Assembly (NCBI RefSeq): GCF_035222485.1 | Contig: NC_085921.1 | Span: 2,790,001-2,854,000, forward strand | Origin: Podospora pseudoanserina | Lineage: Eukaryota > Ascomycota > Sordariomycetes > Sordariales > Podosporaceae | Direction: 5' to 3' | Length of the DNA stretch: 64,000 bases | The notes under the pieces: model-generated | Told to the model about the DNA's origin: nothing | The model's database searches: none | The model's input: only the letters and a program-made list of their open reading frames with translations | Part shown: one piece after another, positions 23,679 to 34,680 of the stretch | Numbering within the stretch: the stretch's first letter is position 1 | How the letters are laid out: each line of letters opens with the position of its first letter | Program-made: the position numbers and the translations under genes

Positions 23679-25143
23679 TATTGCCGTCAGTGTGTTCCGA
23701 GCAAAGTCAGATGATCAACAGAAGAACTAAAACTTTTCCCCATCTGCCTCGTCCAAAACAGCGGGCTCAACCTCCTGTTAAGAGGACTGATGAGCGGGCA
23801 TCACTCTCGTCAAGATCAAACCCTAACTATCTTACACACCCCCCAGTTCGGAGGGCATCCTGCAGGGCCCTATCACCAATCTATCGCTCCACCTTCCGCC
23901 TGCAGGTATCTTTCCCCTCTCCTGGTAAAGGTCTTGGTCCGCGTCTGCAGAAAATCTCGGTCAGGTTCGGAGGGTTGCAAACCAATGAGAGCTCACATGT
24001 CGAAATGGAAGCTGATCTTCATCGACATAATCGCTAGCCAGCTGGGCGAGCTGGTGTCTCCTCACGGTCAACCGGGCGTCAATATTGCGTGATGCTTGAC
24101 ACTGCACACGAGCGGTTGGTCTGAAATCGCTCAGTCATCGACAAGCCAAGGACGGGATACAGTTCTACTTGGTGTTGTTGGTGGTTATCATTGAGCCTTG
24201 TGTAACCACGCAAGACTGCCGGGCTGTGCCACACCAGTCCGCCGCCCAATCACAATTGTCCGCTTGCCATCCGAGAGACCAGAACTGGCAAGGCCCTTCT
24301 GCAGCATCACATCAAGTCAGTGGTTTCGAACTCTCAGAAGGGTGTTCAGTGTCGATAGTGTAAAGGTGCCATGAATTCCTCCTCCCCGGGCCAATCAACG
24401 GTGGCCCATATATGAAAGAACCTCAACTGGGGAACTACACTACTGCAGTCATCAAAAAAGCTCCCGCCACTTGATGGGCCGATATCCCACGATTTCGGCC
24501 GAGCTGTTTGACCCCGCAGCGCCAACACAGACGATGATACTGTGCTGCCTGAGCATGCGTCGCTGGGCGGTTGAGAGCTGTTTGAGGTGGGAAAACTTGG
24601 ATTGTCCATGCCATTGTTGCTTCTGTTGGTCGCCGGGGGAGAACGTTCGAGTTGCGTTGGGTGTTGTGCAACTCCAGGGCCTGATCCCAGGAAACTTAAG
24701 CGCAATGTCCGGTGCCAAAAGAGTGAGGGAACCGGGCATTTGTGTAACCATGGAAATGTAGAAAAGCGGCAGAGAATGGACTGGTTCAAGAGTAGCAGTG
24801 AGTAGTACAAACGGAAAAATGATCTTCACACCAAAAGCAAACCCCATCCTTGCCTTGCAACACAACTTTACGCCCCCGCGTTTCTGCCTTGTGGAGGCAT
24901 TCCTCGAGGGACACAAGGGTGGCCCTTGAACAAAAAGTCATGCACGCCAAGTGACAGATAAAGAAAAGAGAGGCTTCGCAACCTCGGATATCATTCTGTG
25001 TGTAAGTAGCCCAATTGTACAGTATTAAAAAAAAAAGGTAAACAGAAAAGACCTCGAACACAAAACAAACAGACCAGCCAGCCCCCAAATCCAGGCCAGC
25101 AAACGCAAAATGCAAACGCTTGAAATGCTGCCGATATTGCGGT
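23679..25143. other. Intergenic, no gene seen
   Basis: Several frames of 70-150 codons overlap on both strands, but none has motifs, a clear ATG with signal peptide, or splice continuity. Confidence 0.5.
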
Positions 25144-26097
25144 TTAGTGCGAACCCATAATCTCGAAAATGCTCGACATGCTAGCCTTGGGTTTCAGGCT
25201 TCCACCCATGCCCATGCCCATGCCCATACCCATGTTACCTCCTGACAAAGACCCAAAGCCCATGTACGGTGTTCTGGTCGGTGATGGTTCGAGAAGGTCC
25301 AGGCCTGGCATCATCGGTTCCGGCTCGTCGTCTGGATGACGGAAAGAAAAGATCGAGCTCGACAAACTGGGGAGGGGTGTTGTGGGCGAGGGCGTCGCCG
25401 TTGAGGTTTCGGACGATGACGAGTCGTTGAGGTATGCCAGTAGAAGAGCATGAAGCTCGGCCGTCGCAGTTGGAGAGAGAATTGTTGGCCGGTCGATTCG
25501 CTTGTAGGAACGAGGTCGGGACCCCAGTGCGGAGCCGGTTCCCGAACGTGCCGAACGGACCGAGAGGGGCCGGGTGGCCGTTTCGTTTTCGGGTAAGGAA
25601 AGTGTGATCAAAGATGGAAGCTCGGGTCTGGAGGAAGGCCGAGGGGACTCGTCGAGCGAAGGGAGACTAGTCGGTGAACTGGAAGGAGAAAGAGCGGGAG
25701 GAGAGAGCGAGGGACTGGTCGGAGAAGAAAAGTCGAGAGAAAGATCGAGCGAAGTGGACGGGAACGAGAAGTCCAGCGGGTCTGGTTTGTCTTTGAGTGG
25801 TGATGATATTATGGACTGCGGCCTGGGTTGTGGTGCCATGGAGAGCCTCTTGCTGTGCCGACGCTCCAACTCGGCCTGCAAGTTTCTGACGGGAGACGAA
25901 GCGCGCTCATATTTCTTGTTCGATCTGCTGGGCCCCTTCTCGAACAAGGCAATAGCTTGGGAGACGGGGACGTTGCTTTCAGTGGTATGGTTGAGGTCGT
26001 CGAGCAAGAGCGAGAGGTCGGCTTCTTCGAGATCGCCCAACAGCTCGAAGACTCGGTCAATAGACGAGCGCGATCCGGTGCGCGCGTGTGTCGGCAT
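25144..26097 (-). CDS. Ser/Pro-rich hypothetical protein with Gly-Met tail
   Basis: Single exon, 317 aa, with ATG at 26097 (MPTHARTGSRSSIDRVFELL). The frame runs farther upstream from non-ATG codons only. The first 50 residues look like amphipathic helices (IDRVFELLGDLEEADLSLLL). The middle is a long disordered Ser/Pro/Leu stretch. A second possible helix (TATAELHALLLAYLND) and a C-terminal helix (MSSIFEIMG) flank a Gly-Met repeat, NMGMGMGMGMGG, coded by the hexamer CCCATG (about 25205..25240 on the plus strand). The order of helix, disorder and short C-terminal motif suggests a scaffold or regulatory protein. I do not recognise the family, and the Ser/Pro runs would make good phosphorylation sites. 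Confidence 0.7.
   Translation of the reverse strand: MPTHARTGSRSSIDRVFELLGDLEEADLSLLLDDLNHTTESNVPVSQAIALFEKGPSRSNKKYERASSPVRNLQAELERRHSKRLSMAPQPRPQSIISSPLKDKPDPLDFSFPSTSLDLSLDFSSPTSPSLSPPALSPSSSPTSLPSLDESPRPSSRPELPSLITLSLPENETATRPLSVRSARSGTGSALGSRPRSYKRIDRPTILSPTATAELHALLLAYLNDSSSSETSTATPSPTTPLPSLSSSIFSFRHPDDEPEPMMPGLDLLEPSPTRTPYMGFGSLSGGNMGMGMGMGMGGSLKPKASMSSIFEIMGSH
25203..25242. repeat. CCCATG hexamer repeat inside a coding region
   Basis: About six tandem copies of CCCATG or CCCATA encode Met-Gly pairs. Copy number in such a run is likely to vary between strains. Confidence 0.7.
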
Positions 26098-28016
26098 CTT
26101 GAAGTATGTACGTGGTTTGTCGTAGTAGTGAATGAGGCGGTATAAAGAGCGGATAGAGCGCGATAGGCCCAAAAGGAAAAGCAAGTAACAGAAAAAGGCA
26201 GAGGGGAATATCAACAACGAAGGGAGCTCACGAAGAGCATCATGGCATGGCGAGGGTTGAATTTGGATGGTCCCGAAGCGTAAAATGACCAGAAATTGGG
26301 ACAAGACGCGCCAGCTGCAACGCCAATTCGCCAATTCAGGACGGTGGATCCCCCCGCAGACTCTGGCAGGGACTCAGTGGGCTTTTTGGCGGGCTTTTTG
26401 ATAGCGACACTGTGCGCTAGCGTCACAGGATCCCAGCGCCCTGGCCGTGGAACCCGGGCCCGTGCTCCAGGAACGGCACACGATGAGGTGGTGCCCCTGA
26501 ACCACCTGCACGGAACGTGCCATTCAGTTCGTCATCGCATCATTCGAAACATATCTTGTGACGCTCTGTCATCGCCGCCACCCCCAACACCACCCTCTGA
26601 ACATTATCTATCTTCACGAGCCGTCCAGTGAGTGCTTCTTTCTCTGGTTGACTGCGACCGACTCTCGCCCGTCTCGGGGACGTTTCGTAACCATCGCTCT
26701 CCCTACCTACTTCAGGCGTCACCCCTCAATGGTGTCTGTGTTTGGGAAGAGCGGTTTGAAGACGTTAATGAAGGGAGTTTATTGCAAGACCGACGCTGAC
26801 CATGGAACAGTTGAAGATGGCGATCAGGTGCATGACCTTTTCAGCATCCGTTGGATCAGTTGATGCTCCAAGAACCCGGAAAGCTGCTCAACAAATTCGA
26901 TGTTGATAGGCAGGCCAATGCCATCTTTTATCGGCACGATGGTCTGGCGAGGATGACCTGCATTTGTTAGCGGCGGGGCTGTCGGTTAGCGTCTACACGC
27001 AACCTCCATGGTCTTCCGCTGCCTACACCACATGGAAGCACCAGCACAACGTCGGCCCATTTTGCTGCTCCTTTACCCAACAGCAACTACACTAACAAGT
27101 GGGATTTCAGTAGCGTAACATACAATTCCACTATGAGCTTAGAGGACAGGCTGCCTGCTTTGTTCCCAAATACCATGGACTCGATACCCGGTCTATTGGA
27201 TTCGGGGACCTAAGGCGGAGCAACGATCTTGGACTTCTGCGAGATATCGGGGATCAACAGACCGCCAGCCGCTCATCAAGTTAGAGTGTGCTCGAAACAT
27301 GCAAGTTGGACGCATCATTTCTCACAATACCCCTTCTTGGTCACGAATAGGAGGCAAACTTTACGTCTTAGTTGGACAGTGCCGTCTCAGTCGGGGATGA
27401 TTGGAGTGCTTCATGGTAAAGGTGGTGGTCACAACAGCTCCGCTACAAGCTACACCTTGCTGGATCGATATGCCAAACCTGGAAGCGGAGTCCTGTCCTA
27501 CATTAGCGTGGGCTTCCTGGCCAGTCATCTCTGGATGATGTGCGGGAGTGTGGACTTACACAAGTGACGGACAGATATCCCCTGGTCGCACTAAGTACAT
27601 ATGTCAAATCATGAAGCGCTCCATTACCAGAGCCACAATGCATGCGGCCTGAAAGAGATCTCGGTGTCTATTTAGATCTGAAATCCGCACCATCGGCCCC
27701 GCTGCTTACCTTCCGCCATCGGCTACTCCCTCCGCCCAGGCATGGTATTGGTAATCGCAATAGCTAACACGAAGGACCATGTCTATTGTTGGTAGCACAT
27801 CCCTGAAATGGGGACAAGTATCCCGCAAACACCCGCGATATGCGGGCATTTGCATGCTCACCGTGTTGCCAACAAGTGGCTGTTCTATGATAGCTCATAG
27901 AGCTCTCCGACTTGAAATGCCTATGGATATCCGACAATTAAACCACCCTTCTCACCAATCTTCCTTTTCCCTTGTATCTACCTTGCTTGACAGGTACTGA
28001 CCCTGACTCTACCAGT
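26098..28016. other. Intergenic, no gene seen
   Basis: About 1.9 kb between divergently transcribed genes. The open frames are short and overlapping, with no motif, tRNA or inverted-repeat element recognised. Confidence 0.5.
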
Positions 28017-29986
28017 ATGACGCTACTGCTATCTTTCAAACAACACTTCACGTACCAGCTCTTAGACTACCTAACCATACAGAGCACCATCCTTCTCCTA
28101 CTTCTCGGCATATCAACCTACCAAGTTGTACACTTTCTGCGAGCAGGAAACAGACCACCACTCCCAACCAGTCCGCCTGGTGAGTTTATTCTTGGACACT
28201 ACCGGCTAGTCCCTGAAGATGCCGCTTTCAAAAAGTATGCAGAATGGTCAAAAGAGTATAGTACGTTGCCACTTGACATTACAACCCTTCACAAAGGGAT
28301 CAGTACCCGGTTGGGGTCTCTGACAGTATGCAGACAGCGATGTGCTCTTTTTCAAGACCTTTGGGACGAAGTGGATAGTATTGAACAGCTTGGAATCGGC
28401 AACAGAGCTGCTTGAGAAGAGAGGATCAAATTATGCGGATCGTCCGCGATTTGTGATGTTTGAGGAGTAAGTTCTGAAAACTAACCACCCCTGAGTACCC
28501 CTTTTCAACACCCACCTTGATATAGAGGCGCGGATACTTGGATCGAAAAGGGTTTACAGAATCAACATCAGTAATCGAGCTTTCAACTGATGGAGCCAAC
28601 ACACAGAATGGGCTGGTCCCCAACTCTCACATGGCTTCGCTGGGGGCCAAAATACCATCTTCACCGCAAAGTCTTACAGCCCCCTTTTGCCAAGTCCAAA
28701 GTAGGGCAGTATCAAGACTATCAGCTACGAGAGGCGCTGATATGCTGCAAAAGCATGCTCGACGACCCGGAAAACTGGGTTATAGCCGTTAGACGGTTCG
28801 CAGTGGCCATCGTTTTGAAGATATCCTACGGGCTCAACGTCGATAGCCCGGACAGCCAGTGGATTAAACTGGCGGAAGAGTCAGCCGAAGCGATAGGTAA
28901 ATCAGGGCCGCCGGCAAGTTCGATCATGGATCGATTTCCTCTCAGTATGCTTTTTTCCTTCACTGGCATGTTGACCGTTGATACCTACTCATCAAATTTC
29001 CAGCAAGATACCTACCAACATGGCTACCCTTCATGGAACGCCTCCGCTACGCCCGAACCTGGCGCCACGCAATAGAAGACATCACCCGCCTCCCCTTCGA
29101 AGCAGCCATGTCCTCGCCCACCTCCCCAACCAAAAGCTTTGTCCACCACCGCATGGCCATCCACAACTCCAATCTCGAACGGTCTATCCCAAACGACTTC
29201 ACCATCGAAGACATCAAAGGCGCCGCCGCAACGATAGTCATAGCAGGCAACGACACGGTATTTTCCCCTCCCGTCCTTTTCCCACCCCCTATTCTAACCT
29301 TTCCAGACCGCCGCCACATTGATGCTCCTGGTATTATACCTCCTCAAAAACCCTCACGTCCAATCCCTCGCCCATTCCGAAATCTCCTCCCTCCCCCATA
29401 ATCTCCCCACTTTCTCCTCCCTCCCCTCCCTCCCCTTCACCCACCTCCTACTCCAAGAAACCTACCGCCTAAACCCCCTCTCCCCCCTCGGAATACCCCA
29501 CTCCTCCCTCCACCCGGACACCTACAAAGGAATGTACATCCCACCCAACACAATCATCTACCAAAACATTTGGGCCATGAACCACAACCCCTCCATCTAC
29601 TCCGACCCCGACGACTTCATTCCCGAACGGTACCTCCCCGTTGACCAAGGCGGCCGAGGTGAGCCCCTGCCACAGGGAAATTTCGGTTTTGGGAGGAGGG
29701 TCTGTATAGGACGGCATCTGGCGGAGAATAGTCTGATGATTGTTTTGGCCACGATACTCGCGACGATGGAGATTGGCGAGCCGGAAACGGGGGAGGTGGG
29801 TGAGGAGTGGAGTTTTAGGGGGCAGGCGTACGTATTTCCTGATGTGAAAAGGTGGGATGATTGCTGACAGGAAACAGGATTGTAATGCCGTTTAGGGCTT
29901 CGTTTAGGCCGAGGTCGGACAAGATGAAAGAGTTGTTGGATGAGGCTGTTAAAAAGTTGGATGAAGAGGAGGGGGAAGATTGTTAG
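28017..29986 (+). CDS. Cytochrome P450 (six exons, OrdA-like style)
   Basis: Exons: 28017..28260, 28334..28466, 28607..28944, 29004..29257, 29307..29827 and 29878..29986, giving 532 aa in phase throughout. The second intron is 140 nt, the longest in this gene. The acceptor chosen (ending 28606) restores the conserved helix phrase MFEEMGWSPTLTWLRWGP. An N-terminal membrane anchor (STILLLLLGISTYQVVHFL) is followed by the proline region PPLPTSPPG. The I helix is IAGNDT (about 318-323), the K helix ETYR (374-377), then PERY and FGFGRRVCIG with the haem Cys at 456. The general layout resembles fungal O-methylsterigmatocystin oxidoreductase-type P450s; the substrate is unknown. It converges on the secreted gene at 30225..31248. 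Confidence 0.88.
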
Positions 29987-30224
29987 TTAGTTGGGTTATC
30001 GTGAAGGTGGTGCTCGTGGACGTGACCCAAGTATTAAAAAGTATTTTTGCTCGTTGTATCGACAGTAACGCTCCATATTTACCGGATCCCAAGCCCGAGC
30101 CATACCCAATATATGTACAAAAAAGAGTATGGCGCTCTGCACCGAGTCCAGTCCGGTGTGCAGAGTCCGCCGGGTATCATTAGTTAAATGTAATACTTCC
30201 CCTGAACTGAACAAATAAACGCCG

Positions 30225-31248
30225 TCATAGCTCATGATCATCATTATCGCCCCCTGGGACGAACGAGTCCCCTGGTCCACCAGTCCCCTCGTAGCCCTGC
30301 ATTGTCTTGCAGTCAAGATAGTTGTTCTCGATAAACGGAGTGGCGATTTGCACCCCGTAGATCTCTGTCCACTCCTTATCTACCCCTTGGAACAAGGCAT
30401 TCGTCCTCGCCTTGACACTACCCAGCACAGCCCTAGGTGCATATTCCCCAGTCGACATGGTCGTGTTGAACAGTCTGATCATGTTGTCGCATGTCGTACC
30501 ATTGGCAAAAGTCGGCTGGTTGGTGATATTCTTGAACAACTCCATCGGGTACGGGCTGAGGTTCAACGGAAGGCGCTTCATTTCCAACTCGATAAACTCG
30601 GCCGAGTTCACGCTTGAGCCCTTGAAGTGCGTGGCGCCGTTGGGTAGTGTCTCGTAGGCGTCGCAGAGAGGCTCGTACTCGGCTGGAGAGACAATGGTAC
30701 CATAGGCTCGTGATCCATCCAAAGCAATGTCGTTGGTAGAACTGATAAGCTGCGCTGGTGCCCATCTGAAGGAGGAATACCCATCACCCATAAAGTCGAG
30801 GAACGGAAACTCGAACCCAACACGCTAAGAATAGTTAGCTAACTCGGACCAATCGTCTTTGTATGTGAAACAAACACACCGAAAAGTCCTCTATCGTGAT
30901 GCCATATGCCCTGAACTGAACATCGTGATCGTGGGCGGCTTGCAGCATGACAGGGTACATGCCCTCTGGAAAGTCTGGCAACAAAGATCGATAAGCCCCC
31001 TCGAGGATCCGGTACTGTGGTGGGATCAGGCGGCGAGCTGACTCGAGGGAGATAGGAATGATGGCCAGCGTGGCATTGAGAACTCCGGTTGCACTGTTTG
31101 GGAATGATTCGGCGAGTATGTTTGGGAGGTCTTGCGAATAGCATACGCCGCCATTTGCCGGAGCTGACTTCCCAAGGCTGAGGAAGAGTGATGATAGTAC
31201 CAGAACAAAGGCGGCCGAGATTGGCAGGATAGAAAATGGGAACGCCAT
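30225..31248 (-). CDS. Secreted protein, possibly acetoacetate-decarboxylase-like fold
   Basis: Exons 30880..31248 and 30225..30824 with a 55-nt intron give 322 aa. Residues 1-28 form a signal peptide (FSILPISAAFVLVLSSLFLS core). Several N-x-S/T sites fit secretion. The body contains ISLESARRLIPPQYRILEGA, DFPEGMYPVMLQAAHDHDVQ and FDFMGDGYSSFRWAPAQLI-like text. The order of Leu-Ile-Pro-Pro near the start followed by His/Asp-rich strands recalls the acetoacetate-decarboxylase superfamily, but no active-site lysine can be assigned by eye. I therefore treat it as a fungal secreted protein of unknown function. The C-terminal tail is acidic (GDNDDHEL) and does not form a GPI signal. Confidence 0.75.
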
Positions 31249-32340
31249 GTTCGATCAATGCTGCTTTGCCGATGATTTCCAAGGGCTGTGCAAAGGGAAA
31301 TATGAGGGGGACGTAGCGAATCCAGACAGAACCCGCTTACCACCACATAGGACTCAACCAAAGTTGAGTAGAAAAAAGAGCAATATTCAAAACCAATCGC
31401 AAGTGACATAACAAAAGGGAAAGAAGAAGACCCAAAGGAGTGTAGGTTCATGAGATGCGGTCACCCAGACCTTTTGAGTGAAGTGCACTTCATTGTCCTG
31501 TCCCTCCCATTGCCCCTGGGCGGATGGGCGCTGGGCCCGGGGGAAGCAAGACAAGCTCCATCCGGGATCTGTTACATGCCTCCAACCTTGACATTTCGGA
31601 CGGGCCAGTACATCCGTTTCGGAAGGGGGTGGATGCGAGACCTGCTCTTCCCTGACGGGAGTGCGTGGGCCAAGACCAGATCTCCAAAGTGCCCTTGGGG
31701 TGCCCCCCTGTCCACGTGCGCTCCCGAGAATGGCAGTTTGGGAACATTTCAGATGGCCCACGGGACTGGCGACTGGCACAGCGAATTGGATGGGAGCGCC
31801 AACACACTTGGAGGCGCGGAAGTCAGCGTTGCCGAAGGCTAACAGCGATAGTGGACGACAACTGGCGACCAACAGCCTACTACCCACACGCCATAAGGAA
31901 CAGGAGGGAGATGCGGATAGCGGCCTAAAATGGGCAGAAAGAGAGAGAAAACGGAAAGTGGGCGTTACGCAGGGCGGGAATACCCCAGTGTCATGCCTAG
32001 GAGATCAAAAAGAAAAGGTCCCTGGGCCTCGGGGGTAGGCCGTGTTTCGTCCCGGATGCTCAGTGTTCCGGCGCACGCCGCAAAACCCTCCAAAAGTCAG
32101 CCCGCCAATTGGAGGTCATCTTTGCCCTTGTTCCGGCGTGTTTCTGCGGGATTCTCGGCGGCATCATGAAATATCGATTCTTCGGCATGTTTCGGTGAAA
32201 ACAATAGCGCTTTTTGACATGTCAATCTTTGGTGGTGTTGTTGAAGTCAAGACTGAGATGCGTGGTCAAGGTTGATGGGCAGGTGGGAGATGCAAAGATG
32301 CGGGAGCTGCACGGGCCACTGAAGACTTGGAGCTGCCTGG
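31249..32340. other. Intergenic, no gene supported
   Basis: Plus-strand frames such as 31450..31842 are open but lack motifs and are mirrored by frames on the other strand, so base composition explains them. Confidence 0.45.
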
Positions 32341-32985
32341 CTACATCGCAGCTGCAAGCGGCCCGGCGAACTCAACATCCGTTCTTCGTTGTGGACGGCA
32401 AAAAAAGACAGCGCAGATCAAAATCTCTGTTTCTTCCACGGGATGAGGAAAACAATCCATCAAGAGAGGATATTTTGGGCAATTCCGATATGTTACTCTC
32501 GCGCTACACGCCAGTTGTCGCCTCTTTGTCGATCTGTTCCAGAAGGTGTGAGGGCAATGTTTCAGGAACGCTACAGATCCCTCACCTCCTGTCTGGCAGC
32601 TGTCCCGCAGCCGGTGACAACTGTCTTCAACGGCCACGAACACTTCTCCCCAGCTCAACACACACAAGCCACAAGTCTGGCACTTGGTGGACCGACAAGA
32701 CAAGAGTTTTGCTAGTTCGTCTAGTGGATGTCGTTTAGCTATTTTAAGATCTTTATCCAACAAGAGACAGCCCGGGAGATCCCAGCGGAGTGACATCCCG
32801 GAGCCGACTCGCACCAACATGTTCGGACGAAGGCTGTGATCAATCCACCATGCTGAACCAGGTGTTGACTCTAATGGGCGGGCATCATGGCATTGATACG
32901 CCAATGTTTCACTATCACTATCCTGATTCTCACCCTCATCCGAATCTATGGCTTTCGAGATATCAAAGTCTTTAGGGTCCCGCAT
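32341..32985 (-). other. Doubtful open frame with two CxxC pairs
   Basis: The frame has 214 codons from an ATG at 32985 (MRDPKDFDISKAIDSDEG). The first third is acidic; later CRSTKCQTCGLC could bind a metal. There is no recognised domain, splice pattern or neighbour support. It could be an exon of a decayed gene or chance. Confidence 0.25.
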
Positions 32986-33749
32986 GTCAGGCTCTGTTCT
33001 TTGGTTGGAGGATACTTCTTTCACGTGGCTATCAAGAGTCGCGAGGCATAGCTTCACTCTGTTGGTCTGTTATTTAGAGTGACCGGGAATAGGGGCATTG
33101 CGGACTTACTGACCACAATATGTACTGCAGCTCAAGGCAGATGACACTCGCAAGACAGTGGTCTGAAGGTCAAATGGCCTTGTGAGGCGTTCTCAATGAT
33201 GGATAAGGCATCTTGGTACAGTTCGAGTGACTTATCAGTGTATTGACTATGAATTGGTAAGCAAACGGTCCGAAACCTCCTCTGCACCTTCAATTAAGCA
33301 CGTTACACTGTTGAGTTTGTGCTTGAGATGGATATTATTTCGTCTGTCGGCAATCGGCCTTGTGGGCCCACGAGGATCCCCACACAGAAAATGACCCAGA
33401 TTCATATCACTCTCTCTTCATCTGTTTATTATCTCGAGGCATGAGGTCTCACAATTGACAAGCCTCCCCACTAAAAATGCTATCATGCATTAGTGAGAGA
33501 ACTCATGCCACCATGAATGACGCCCTCACAAATCATCCGGCCCCATGTGAGCATGGCATCACAGGCCAGCGATGAAGTCGGCAAGCTTCTTGAGTGAGTA
33601 TATAGACTCTCCCAGTCAACCCCTCACAGCTAGAACTCTCCTCGTTCCAACAGTATTCACATCCATACAAGCACACACCCAGAGCCTCGACACAGTTCAT
33701 ATCAAGAGCATTCCTCATCTTCACACCCACACTCACATCAGACCAACTT
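32986..33749. other. Intergenic, no gene seen
   Basis: No motif recognised. It is upstream of the Gly-rich fragment. Confidence 0.45.
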
Positions 33750-34062
33750 TTTCTCCAAGGAGATTTCACCAAACACAATCAGCTATTTCACCATCACTAA
33801 AGCAGCATTGTCTTCCGGCGGCGGCGACAACTATACCTACAAGGGCTGCCAGGGCGGCGGCAGCTCTGGCGGTTACGCGCCTGCCATCCCTACTCATCGA
33901 AAGAAACCCGCTCTTCCGGACCCCATCAATAAGGAGGCCTGAAAATTTCCTGGTTATAACGACGGCAATGGTGGCAACAAGGGCAAGGGAGGTCACGGCG
34001 GCAACAGTGATGGTAATGGTGACAACAATCGCCAGGGGGGCGGCAGCGGTGTCAGGACCTAA
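33750..34062 (+). pseudogene. Gly-rich small-protein fragment with in-frame TGA
   Basis: One frame reads SYFTITKAALSSGGGDNYTY, then KGCQGGGSSGGYAPAIP, up to a TGA at 33941..33943. It continues in the same frame as KFPGYNDGNGGNKGKGGHGG to TAA at 34060..34062. Both halves are Gly/Asn-rich in the same way, so they probably come from one gene. The GGGDNYTYKG phrase recalls small Gly/Tyr/Ser-rich fungal proteins. The start is not clear. A decayed gene is the simplest reading; an unseen intron or stop readthrough is possible. Confidence 0.3.
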
Positions 34063-34680
34063 TGTGGCTGGAGTTGAGCTCTCAACAATAATGCTTAGGC
34101 AGTTCGGGGTATTCACTGGGAATGGACTGGATCTCTGATAGAACTGGCACATTTTGATGTTTTCTGGTAGTTTTTGGTGGGTGAGGCAGATGCAATAGTT
34201 TTCTTGTCGCTTGGAAAGCAGTTGATTTATTCTCAGAATTCGCGTTTGTGTGCCCTGATTATCAATTTTTCAATGTCGAGATGTACGCATTATCGTCGTG
34301 ATTGATGTAGGGATATAGTTTTGAGACAGTGTATGACTAGAGAGTGTGTTGCATATGGGCGGTGTTTTAAATACAACATCTTGTATTATATTTCATCACG
34401 CTGGGTGATTCGCAACGATGATTGGCTGGAGCTGAAAGGGGTTACCGTAATATTCACGGTTGTACGCCAAGCACCTGAAATCACAGGGTTCACAGTTATT
34501 TTTCTTTATGTTATGAGGCTGCCTTAAGGATAGCTCGCTATGACTCGGTTTGAAGAGGAAATGATCAATTTCACGACTCATCTATAAATTCTGTGTTCAA
34601 AGTGCGTCCGTAGACAGAGTTCTTTAAAATTCCTTCACTTTACTCTCCCATCTGAACTTCGTTTGCGAAAGTCGACATCA
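34063..34680. other. Intergenic, no gene seen
   Basis: Locally AT-rich (about 34200-34420). No motif, tRNA or inverted repeat was recognised. Confidence 0.45.
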
